From assembly GCF_040954645.1 (NCBI RefSeq), contig NC_092811.1:121417411-121481410 (forward strand): a DNA stretch of 64,000 nucleotides, written 5' to 3'. Shown here one piece after another: positions 55,161 through 64,000 of the stretch. This DNA is from Diabrotica undecimpunctata. Taxonomy: Eukaryota > Arthropoda > Insecta > Coleoptera > Chrysomelidae. The notes beneath the pieces were generated by a model. It was not told where the DNA came from. It made no database searches and worked only from the letters and a program-made list of their open reading frames with translations. Each line of letters starts with the position of its first letter. Position 1 is the first letter of the stretch. Position numbers and translations under genes: made by a program.

Positions 55161-56794
55161 AAACTGGACGTGGATCGCACCCAATGGTTTAACAAAAAAT
55201 GAGATTGATTACATCCTATCCAAAGAAAATAACATAGTACAAGACGTTACAGTCATAAACATGATTTCCGTAGGAAGTGATCACAGAATTGTTAGAGCCA
55301 AAATCAAAATTAACGTCACAACAGACAGACAAAAATTTAAACCACCTAAAATACATACAGAACTTCTTAAAGAACGCAAAGAGCAATATATAAACCAGCT
55401 AAAAAGAAGTGACATATCACAGCTAAAGGGTTTGCAACTAGACGAAATAAACGATAAAATAACAACAGAACTACTAGAAGCAGGCCTGAAGATTGCTAAT
55501 AAACAAAAGCGAACACAACAAAAAATTAGCACTAAATCACAAGATATGCTAAAAAAACGACGACAACTCCTGAATGATAACAAAAGAAATAGAGTGGAGT
55601 TTACCGAACTGAACAAAACCATAAGAAAACAGATAAAGGAAGATTTAAAATAATACCAAGAAGATCGCATTAAGAAAATTATAGAGAAGAACAAAAGTTT
55701 AAAAACAATGAAGACAAATATAGGAAAAAGAAAACTAATCATGCTTAAAGCTAAGAACAATGAAGAAAGAGATCTAGGAGAAATAGTAAAAATCACAGAA
55801 AGATATTACACAGACCTATACAGTTCTAAAAATGACCCACCACTATCATCTAAATAGAATCTCTCGAGGAAAATACAAAATGTTGGCTCAGAGATATTAC
55901 CAGAAATAACTGAAGATGAAATCGAAAAATCCATAAACGACATGAAAAGAAATAAAGCGGCCGGTGAGGACAAAATACTGGCGTAACTGCTAAAAGAAGG
56001 AGGAGACACGATCAAAAAAAATGCTAAAAATACTGTTCAACAAATGTCTGTTTGAAGGTAAAATACCTAAACAATGGAGAAATGCCAACACAATCTTAAT
56101 ACATAAGAAAGGAGACTGAACAGACCTAAATAACTACCGTCCTATTTCCCTTTTGTCACAACTATATAAAACCTTCACAAGAATAATAAACAACCGACTA
56201 ACCTATAAACTTGATAACTACCAACCAGTGGAACAGGCCGGATTCAGGAAAGGATACAGCACAATGAGAAAACCAATGAATACAACCTTCCGCTGTACTT
56301 AGCATTCGTAGATTATGAAAAGGCTTTCGACAGCATTAAACACTGGGCGGTGGAAGAAGCTCTGGTCAATAGTAGCATAGATTCAAGATACCGACAATTG
56401 ATACATGATATTTACCAAAACGCAACCATGACCGTAATTCTGGACGACAAATTAATAATGGATAATATAAAAGTTAAACGAGGAGTCCGACGAGGCGATA
56501 TAATTTCACCTAAACTGTTTACCTTGACCCTCGAAGATATAATAAAATCAACAGATTTTATACAGACAGAGGAATATGTATTAACGGAAAGTACCTAAAT
56601 CACCTTAGATATGCGGATGATATACTCCTGATCTCCTCGGAACGACAAGAACTAGAATTAATGCTGAATGAACTTCATGAAAAATCACTGCAAAAAGGCC
56701 TTAAAATTAGCTTCAACAAAACAAAAGTAATGACAAACACGGAAGACCAAGAGGCAATAAAAATACAAACAGAAAAAATAGAACAGGTAAATAA

Positions 56795-56894
<100 letters not shown>

Positions 56895-56955
56895 AGGACA
56901 AGCAATCAGAGCTAACAGAGAAAATCAAACAGCCGAAATATCGAGACGAGTAAGA

Positions 56956-57465
56956 ATGGGATGGGCAGCGTTCGGCAAACTTTCTTACGTTCTAAAAAAT
57001 CAAACAATCCCTCTATACTTACGAAGCAAGGTATATAACTCCTGTATGATACCGGTGCTCACCTACGGAGCACAGACATGGACATTTACACAGGCCAATT
57101 TGGATAGGATAAGGAAGGCACAAAGAGCGATGGAGAGACAAATGTTGGGCATATCACTTAAAGATAGAAAACGTAACCAGTGGATCAGAACCAGAACAAA
57201 GACAGTAGACGCGATAGAACAAGCAGCAAAACTGAAATGGAAATGGGCTGGACACAATGAACGTCTCCAAGACGGACGATGGAACAATGCCATCGGAAAG
57301 TGGCGTCCATACAATGCAAAGAGATCAAGAGGCAGACCACAGATGAGGTGGAAAGATGACATCAGGAAACAAGGAGGTCCCACATGGCAGAGAACAGCTC
57401 AAGATAGGGAAAGATGGAGAGAACTGAGGGAAACCTACATCCAACAATGGAAGAATAGAGAATAG
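56956..57465 (+). pseudogene. RT C-terminal domain of the 55161-57469 element
   Basis: The 169-codon frame reads MGWAAFGKLSYVLKN, LRSKVYNSCMIPVLTYGAQ, AQRAMERQMLGISLKDRKR, KLKWKWAGHNERLQDGRWN and RGRPQMRWKDDIRKQGG, with a stop at the natural end. It closely parallels the 247-1052 and 16867-17835 fragments in content. The first M is internal. Confidence 0.8.
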
Positions 57466-57469
57466 GTTG

Positions 57470-57919
57470 AAAAAAAAAATATTTGTAGATGGTAATTTTA
57501 CAGCGGAAAAATATTTAAGCATGCTAAGAGACGATGTTCTTCCTCAGTTGGCTAACTTATATCCCAATCCAATAGATCCGACCCTACTACATGAAATTGT
57601 CTGGTTCCCCCATTATGCTTTAATGGTGAGAAATTACTTGAATGAAATCTTCTTCAATAAATGGATTGGACGAAGGGGTACTATTCAGTGGCCAGCTAGG
57701 TCGCCAGATTTTACGCCTTTGGATTTTTTTCTGTGGGATTATCTCAAGAACAAAGTATATGCAACACAACCAACTAGCATTGAAGACCTCAAAGAAAGGA
57801 TAACTACAGAAATAGGGAATATTTCACCTCAAACTTTAAACAAAGTTCGGGACGAGTTTTATAGGAGACTGTGTTATTGTCAACAACAAGGTGGAGAACA
57901 TTTTGAGCATTTATTTTAA
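57470..57919 (+). pseudogene. Mariner-like transposase relic, part 2
   Basis: Open to the natural stop: FVDGNFTAEKYLSMLRDDVL, then IVWF joined directly to PHYALMVRNYLNEIFF, KWIGRRGTIQWPARSPDFTP and LDFFLWDYLKNKVYATQP (third catalytic D intact), then VRDEFYRRLCYCQQQGGEHF. The residues that carry the second catalytic D (QDGAP type, between WF and PH) are deleted in frame. No inverted repeats were matched. Confidence 0.8.
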
Positions 57920-58268
57920 TGTAATCCAATCAATTACCTCGGGTATTCTATGAATGAATTGTCTTGAAGAAAATTATACTTAATTTCAAAATTTCACCTT
58001 GTATTATTCATAATAGACCCTACATGATATAATTCGTTGAGATCAGGTTGTTAAGGAGCTTTTAAAAACATAAAAATATACAGGGTATTTCATTTATAAT
58101 ACAGATTATGGACTATGCCAGACTTGCGTGGACCATCCTGTACATTTAAATTTATGTTTAAAAAGCGCAAATTTAAATTTAAAAGTTAAGGTATCTCAAA
58201 GTTTTTTATTATTTTCTAAAATAAGGACACAAACAATTTTATTCCATAAGTGGTTTCCACACTATATA
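57920..58268. other. Non-coding; possible mini-element at 58077-58145
   Basis: ATACAGGGTATTTCATTTAT and, 45 bases on, CATCCTGTAC are short inverted ends of mariner type. Nothing coding. Confidence 0.35.
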
Positions 58269-60272
58269 CAGGGTGAGTCATAACTATTGGGACATAGACT
58301 AAGGTCAGGTTATTTGGACCAAAATATGGCTATTGGGCCAAATATGCCTTAATAAAATGTTGCTGAGAAAAAAGATACAGGGCGTTAAAGTTAATTTTTG
58401 TTTTTCGTTTTTTGCTAATAGTTTCCCTGTATATTTATAAATTGCTATCAAAATTGGCACAGAGGCATAATCTTAGACAAGAAATAGTATTTTATTTACA
58501 ATTCCACTATCAAATACCAAACTAATAAACAAAGTTGCAACTAACGTAAGGTTTCCGTTTTGACGATAAATCAAAACTAAACACACTTTAACTTAAAAGA
58601 ACTCAAAAAAAAACTCAAACTAAATGTTCTACTAGACCTTTTCTAACTCTTTTTATGAAGGATTTTCGGACGTTAAAAAAATAATATTCTGTCCCCTTAT
58701 AAGATTAGCTGCATTTTGAATGTATCTCCAAAGTTCGTCTCGTGTATTAATTTCATTGGCATAAACTAAGGACTTCATATGCCCCCAAAAATAAAAATTT
58801 AGCGGGTTGTACTCAGGACTTCTTGGTGGCCATTGAAAATCACTGCCTCTGCCAATCCATCGTTGAGGAAATACGTCATTAAGATAATTTCTAACAGCTA
58901 ATGAAAAAAGGTGGCGCTCCATCCTGCATAAACCACATTTTTCTTCTTACATCCAGTGACAGATCATCTAAGATATCACTAAGAGTATTTTCCAGAAAGA
59001 ATAAATAAGAATCTTCATTTAAATTCGGAGGAAGAACATAAGGCCCTAGTAGTTGGTCGCCTATAATGCCACACCAAATATTCAATTTAAACTCATGCTG
59101 AAAATGTCTAGCTTTAATGGCATGCGGGTTTTCTTCTTCCCAATAATGACTATTTCGCCAATTAAGAACCCCTCGTCTGGTAAAAGTTGCTTCGTCGGTG
59201 AACATAATATTCTTAATAAAGTGTCTGTCATTGCGATGTTTATTCAGAATACGTTGGCAAAACTGTCACCGTCGTGGAAGATCTGTTGGAAGTAAATTTT
59301 GAACAGGAGTGAAGTGATAAGGATGGAGGTTCTCTTTTTTTAGAATTCTAACAACAGACGACTGACTTACTCCTGTTGCTGGTGATAGATGTCGTGAACT
59401 TATTTCAGGATTTTCATCTACTCGAACCAAAAGTTCATCTTCTTGATTAGGTGTGATTTGTTTTGGTCGACCACCCCGATTTTTAGTGTGAAATGACCCA
59501 GTTTCACCTAAACTACGATATAATCTTGCAAAAGTTTTGTGATTTGGTTGCCTTCTGTTTGCGTATAACATTCCATACCTTCTGGCTGCCGAGCGACCTC
59601 AAAAATTTTCTTGTGCGTATACGCAAATCATATCTCGCATTTCTTCATTAGTAAAATGATTGTGACGAGGCATTTCAATCAAAAAAAGTAATGATTACTT
59701 TTAAAAAATGCAACATTACACTACACTGTCACATCAAAAATAATTTACTCTGAACAAATGACATTTACCAACAACAATTATCTGACAGTCCAAAGCATAC
59801 TTTTCATAAATGAAATAATATTTGAAATCCTTTTTTAAGACTCTAAGCAGTTCGACTGCGTTTTTATCGAAAACAGTTGAAATTATCATGTTTAAACAAG
59901 AGTACCAATTTTACGTAAAAATGATGTTTACGTCATATTTTCTAATAAAAATTACTAAAAAGTTTCATCAGAAAAAGTTTAGACTCAATTTGATCCTTAG
60001 GAATGATCCACGTGGCGCCCTCTATGACAAAACGTAAAATTGTAAATAAAATACTATTTCTTGTCTAAGATTATGCCTCTGTGCCAATTTTGATAGCAAT
60101 TTATAAATATACAGGGAAACTATTAGCAAAAAACGAAAAACAAAAATTAAATTTAACACCTTGTATCTTTTTTCTCAGCAACATTTTATTAAGGCATATT
60201 TGACCCAATAGCCATATTTTGGTCCAAATAACCTGTCCTTAGTCTATGTCCCAATAGTTATGACTCACCCTG
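58269..60272. mobile_element. Mariner-like element with about 238-bp terminal inverted repeats
   Basis: The ends CAGGGTGAGTCATAACTATT and its inverted copy are flanked by TA (58267-58268 and 60273-60274). The inverted repeats run 58269-58506 and 60035-60272 and differ at only a few positions, so the insertion is fairly young. Inside each arm is GATACA(G/A)GG(C/T)GTTAAA, shared with the 33812-35981 element. The right arm continues into a GGCGCCCTCTA box not seen on the left. Total length 2,004 bp with a minus-strand transposase. Confidence 0.93.
58653..59673 (-). pseudogene. Mariner-like (DD41D-spacing) transposase, lightly broken
   Basis: Starts at the ATG 59671-59673 (MPRHNHFTNEEMRDM). A TGA interrupts after YAQENF. 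Then come the HTH (YGMLYANRRQPNHKTFARLY, NRGGRPKQITPNQEDELLVR), a stop after DLPRR, IMFTDEATFTRRGVLNWRN (first D) and NIWCGIIGDQLLGPYVLP. MWFMQDGAPP (second D) is followed by a frame break, then AVRNYLNDVFPQRWIGRGSD and PPRSPEYNPLNFYFWG. The third catalytic residue is N instead of D. With the frame break bridged, about 41 residues separate the second and third positions, as in DD41D (rosa-type) mariners. The C-terminus ends ENPS at 58653. Confidence 0.85.
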
Positions 60273-60430
60273 TATACATAAAGACTTTTTCTTTTTTCCG
60301 TTCTACCTTTTGAAAATGGACTTACATTAGCAAACAATTCATCGCTTAGCTACTTAAGCAGTAATAAGCAGTTCCATTATTTTAAACACGCACTGTATAT
60401 AATATTATTTATAGTAAATAATATACTTAC

Positions 60431-60536
60431 TGTAAAAATAAGTAATATAGAAGATGACTAGCAAAGACTGGCTGGGTTTGAAGCGGCAACTATAGTGCCC
60501 ACACAAAACAAACATGACGTGGAAACATGTTTGGAT
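60431..60536 (-). CDS. Most upstream exon seen of the multi-pass membrane protein gene
   Basis: The acceptor TTAATTACAG precedes the first base and the donor ACA|GTAAGT follows the last. Thirty-five codons plus one base encode IQTCFHVMFVLCGHYSCRFK and PSQSLLVIFYITYFY, with four cysteines and a hydrophobic C-terminal half that runs into the next exon at 47779-48030. Phase agrees (one base carried over). As there is an acceptor, at least one earlier exon must exist, either beyond the window or unrecognised in 60537-64000. An internal ATG (MFVLCGH) could be the start if the 5' part is untranslated. Confidence 0.65.
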
Positions 60537-61250
60537 CTGTAATTAACACAAATATATTAATAAAGGAAATGATCGTCACACTGATATTGTTTATTTTGAT
60601 TCGATATCTACAAGTTCTAATAAATATTGTCAATAATTACCAAATTGTGCTAGGAAATCTGTTGCTTTGTCTACGTTTTGTTACTAACTGAAAAGTTTTT
60701 TTTAAGATTATTTTGTTTTGATTATTTTTTATGAATAATGTATAAATATACAAACACTGTTTTCGCTGATTTTCAAAATGCCGTCGACAAGAGTTTCCCA
60801 AGTAATTTATAAAATTTACAAAAAAATTGTATTACCCAAACTCGTTCCGATGCATTTAGAATCTCGTATGCCCTTAAAAAAACGTGCTAAGTAAAGTTTA
60901 TATATCCATATCACCCTTATTGTCCGCGTTATCTCACCCTGGCACATCGGGTGAGTTGGCCTTTACAGTTTTTTGTATTTTGATGTAGACTGTTTTTGTC
61001 TGTAAGTATTTGGCGTAACTAACTCTGTACACTTTGTTCTAAATGGTATTTTAAAATAAATATATTAATAATTCAGAGTGTAGATTTTTTGGTGCTAAGA
61101 TTCAGACAGTCAAAAAACGTGAGCCATCTCTCTCGGACTTACCCTACAAGAAAAGATAGGATGAGAAAATAACCGCGAAATCTTTTAGACTATAATGAAC
61201 CTGCGTTTCTGTCTGGTAGACCTAAAAAAAATCATTCCACAGAACAATTT
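60537..61250. other. AT-rich non-coding stretch
   Basis: No gene or element recognised. Confidence 0.3.
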
Positions 61251-61495
61251 ATCCCTGAGATGTAAAAACTATTACAAAAGATTTACCAAAATAACAAGAT
61301 ATCAAGACAACTTACAAAACATATAGTTATGGGCAACGGAATAAGAAAAGAAGATTCATTAAGCCCTATGCTATACAATTTAATCATGAATGAAATCATC
61401 AAGAACATAAAAAAAACCACAATAGTAATCCCTAAAGAAACAATCAGATGTAAATTAGAAAACGATGACGACAAAAGTGTAACGAGATTAAATTA
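61251..61495 (+). pseudogene. Non-LTR RT fragment around motif B
   Basis: LLQKIYQNNKISRQLTKHI then NGIRKEDSLSPMLYNLIMNE and IIKNIKK match the segment before and through RT motif B (usually QGDSLSPLLFN). The usual RQGD is changed to RKED. It probably belongs to the same element as 62040-62391, with about 500 bp of unrelated sequence between. Confidence 0.65.
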
Positions 61496-62039
61496 AGCAT
61501 CCAGAAATCAGATCTAAGTAACCCAATTCAGTTTAAAAATTGAAAATCCTTTTAATAATATTATTCATTGCTTATTGCTCAATGTGATTGTTTGTTTATG
61601 ACATTGAAAATATCGGTGTAACTTGAACACGCGCTGACCTAGAGAATTTTCAAATTAATCAAAAGCTTATTTAATAATGTGTACAGATTATATTAGAAAA
61701 ACATGAATGCATAAACAAACGCACGTGAGTTAAATACCCGGAAAATAACGGGAGTAGATCATTAAGAATTAAGAGTGAACAGTCGAAGCTAATGTTGTCA
61801 TCCGTCAACTGGGTACTCTCTCTATTATTATGCTTAGAGAACCAATAAAGTAATTATGAGTATCCAGTGAGTTCGAGTTAATCAACCCCATGCAGGGGGT
61901 ACTCTACCCTTAGAGTTCCACTATATGGAACTCTTGATGAAAGCAATCTAATAAACATTATATGATTATCCAATATTATTATAAAAGATTAATAAAGGAC
62001 AACAGAGCGATAGGGTCACTAAATTCATTACTGAGAGCA
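61496..62039. other. Unidentified sequence between two RT fragments
   Basis: Includes ACTGGGTACTCTCTC and GGGGGTACTCTACCC, and GAGTTCCACTATATGGAACTC at about 61913-61933, a perfect short palindrome. It may be a later insertion in the non-LTR element; no terminal repeats matched. Confidence 0.35.
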
Positions 62040-62389
62040 ACAAATGTCTCAAGAACAGCTAAACTGTGAGTCTAGATAAGACGAACAAATAAAGAAATAA
62101 TGAGGATATATGGAAAACCAGCAATTACGGCAAAAATACGAGCCCAAAGAGCTAGATGGCTTGGTCACATTAGACGAATCCCAGAGAATCAAAATGTTAG
62201 AACAATACTGAAGGAGGGAGAAATGGGGAAAAAAGGAAGAGGACGTCCAAAGAAGAAATGGTTGGAAGCAGTAAAGCAAGACTTGTCAGAAATAGCCGTG
62301 AGAAATTGGAAAGAGAAAGCAAAGGACCGGAAAAAATGGAGAGAAATAACCAAGTTTTAAGAAGCCAGGGGCCTACAAGGCCTGTAGCG

Positions 62390-62391
<2 letters not shown>
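62040..62391 (+). mobile_element. 3' end of a non-LTR retrotransposon
   Basis: The frame 62100-62360 encodes MRIYGKPAITAKIRAQRARW, LGHIRRIPENQNVRTILKEG, KKGRGRPKKKWLEAVKQDLS and KAKDRKKWREITKF with a stop. This is the basic C-terminal domain typical of the local non-LTR families, though from a different subfamily. The 3' UTR is very short (GGCCTACAAGGCCTGTAGCG) and leads straight into (AT)n. Confidence 0.8.

Positions 62392-62478
<87 letters not shown>
62392..62478. repeat. (AT)n microsatellite at a retrotransposon 3' end
   Basis: Pure AT run of about 87 bp following GTAGCGCTG, in the position of the element's 3' tail. Compare 2347-2430. Confidence 0.88.
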
Positions 62479-62480
<2 letters not shown>

Positions 62481-63730
62481 AAATGATATAGAATATAGGA
62501 GAAAGAAAAATAGTGATTAAAAATAATTTATAAGTTACACACTAGATAATGTTATATATAAAAAGTATTTGGTTATTTTAATAAGTTATATACTATAAAA
62601 ATTATTTATATGAGGGTATTCTTAAGAAATTAGCATATAATAAGTGTAAAAAGTTTTTTTTTAATAATTATAATATTGTAAATATATTTAAGTGAGCCAT
62701 GTGCATAGGCAACCAAAAATACCTACTCTGAATAAGTGACAGACATTTAAATAATAATTACGAATATAAAGTGGGGTTATTTGTTAATTTGAAATGTTTA
62801 GTTTACATATAGTTACGGATTTGAAGTAGTGTAATTTATTAATTTAGGTTGTTTAAATTACATATAAGTTTATATTCTGATCTGAAAAGTTTAAATGTCA
62901 ACAAAATTCTCGATAGAAAAGAAAAGAATTCTCTAGAACACGAGAGTTAACCCTGTTTGCGAGATAGACTATTCCAGAAAATTCATATATTTAGAAAATA
63001 AAACAATTCGAATATGATTTCTTGCCAGATGATTCTGGAACATGGAAAAAGATATAAATACTCAGTGATTTGGATTCAAATGGAGCCAGTTAGTCAGTAA
63101 GACAGAAGACAGTTACTATGAAGTCAGTATAAAGTCAGTCAGAATTAGGAAGAAAGTATAAAGTATGCAATAATCAGTGATTTAGTATTAAAATTTGATA
63201 GTATTGGAAAGTATATTAGAAGAATATTATTGAAGATTAAAAATTATGTTATATATAAATGGTGATTGGATATTGGTGTATTAAAAAAAAGAATAAATAT
63301 AAATGCTATTAAGAAGAAAAATATTTTAAATTGGTGGAAGCTGATAATTAGAAAAAGTAATTTCACAAAAACAAGGTAACCGAAGCTGAGAACGAAGACA
63401 TTGAGTGGTGATTAAAATCTATATAGTGGAGAACAGTTTCATTTAGGCATTCAGTGACAGAAAGGTACAAAATTTTGTTAATATAATTTAGTTAGTGTCA
63501 TAACAATTTCAATTTTAAAGATAGTTTGTTTAAAATTTACATTGTCTATATAATTTAATTAGTTTCATAAGAATTACAATTTAAAGATAGTTTATTTTAA
63601 ATTTACATTGGCTATGTTAAATATATATGTGTGTTTCATAATAGATATAATAAAGATAATTTAAAAACAGCCATTACATAAATGCTGAAATGAAAATACT
63701 TAATAAGTAGGTAAATAAATGAATAAGAAT
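62479..63730. repeat. Unidentified AT-rich repeat, possibly an LTR or MITE
   Basis: Contains a TATA-like AAGATATAAATACTCAGTG near 63050, followed by GTCAG-rich short repeats (GTTAGTCAGTAAGACAG, GAAGTCAGTATAAAGTCAGTC). Further on, 63482-63548 is repeated in tandem at 63549-63612 (TATAATTTA(G/A)TTAGT.TCATAA...AAATTTACATTG). The promoter-like layout recalls an LTR, but no coding region, primer-binding site or partner LTR was seen. Confidence 0.35.
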
Positions 63731-64000
63731 GACGGGAAATATGCTTCAAAGGCCATCAGAGGAGTGCAAATATCAGGAGAAGAAAATGTAATCAATCCGC
63801 CAATGAATAAGCAGAATTGCTGACAGAGAGAAATATGTAGATGAAAAAGAAAGTCCAATTAGGAATAAGTTTGGGATTAACCCTCTATAGCCCCGTGTGT
63901 ACCTACTCAAGGCAACAAAGGAGTTTTTTATGCAGAAAACTTTTTTAAAACAATTTCCGACTCTAAGATGCCCTCTGTTGATTTCAGGCAACATTTGGTT
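63731..64000. other. Non-coding window end
   Basis: The minus-strand frame 63773-63994 has no motif and no splice support; nothing else recognised. Confidence 0.3.

Noticed and set aside
63773..63994. Minus-strand 73-codon frame as first exon of the host gene
   Set aside because: No donor in the required phase and no resemblance to the downstream exons; it remains possible but unsupported.

Overview
The window looks like intronic and intergenic DNA of an insect, most probably a beetle. It is AT-rich, host exons are tiny and many kilobases apart with GT-AG boundaries, and most of the rest is decayed transposable elements of insect type: APE-type non-LTR retrotransposons, mariner, Tc1, piggyBac, hAT, jockey, gypsy and pogo. 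The beetle assignment is inference from the repeat content. There is no sign of prokaryotic or viral genome organisation, and no CRISPR array or tRNA/rRNA gene was seen.

Host genes. Six short minus-strand exons (60431-60536, 47779-48030, 43754-43887, 40926-41160, 26505-26764, 21628-21786) each have canonical splice sites, and every neighbouring pair matches in codon phase. Together they encode a multi-pass membrane protein of about 350 residues with a serine-rich cytoplasmic-looking tail. The gene covers at least 39 kb and its 5' end is not seen. A seventh minus-strand exon (1578-1816), downstream of that gene's stop, encodes two similar membrane segments and may belong to a tandem relative. 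I could not name either gene.

Repeats, left to right. 0-12 kb: APE-type non-LTR fragments, one inserted inside another with a 13-bp target-site duplication (TSD) and one inserted in a mariner relic with a 10-bp TSD. 11.9-17.8 kb: three Tc1-like relics, a decayed IS630-like transposase relic and another non-LTR fragment. 18.7-21.1 kb: a piggyBac element with TTAA at both ends. 22.1-24.9 kb: a Tc1 element with both termini, sitting inside a reverse-transcriptase gene. 25.2-26.2 kb: a likely R1-like relic. 26.85-28.04 kb: a hAT element with an 8-bp TSD. 29.1-32.9 kb: a nearly full-length non-LTR element beside a gypsy pol relic. 33.8-36.0 kb: a mariner with roughly 440-bp terminal inverted repeats. 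36.4-37.9 kb: jockey. 38.3-40.7 kb: the best preserved non-LTR copy, with an uninterrupted 723-codon frame. 41.2-44.8 kb: a repeat pair placed just upstream of two successive host exons, plus a nested inverted repeat. 45.4-47.6 kb: pogo and non-LTR scraps. 49.0-50.1 kb: an uninterrupted (AC)n tract of about 1.06 kb next to an intact DDE transposase with an unusually wide D-to-E spacing (81 residues). 52.5-57.9 kb: two non-LTR relics, one splitting a mariner. 58.3-60.3 kb: a mariner with about 238-bp inverted repeats. 61.2-64 kb: a non-LTR scrap ending in (AT)n and an unidentified AT-rich repeat.

The most unusual items are the wide-spaced DDE transposase and its older relic, the long-TIR mariner group with DD41D-like spacing, the microsatellite grown from codons inside a reverse-transcriptase gene, and the repeat pair flanking adjacent host exons. 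Boundaries of old elements are approximate unless a TSD or terminal repeat is named.
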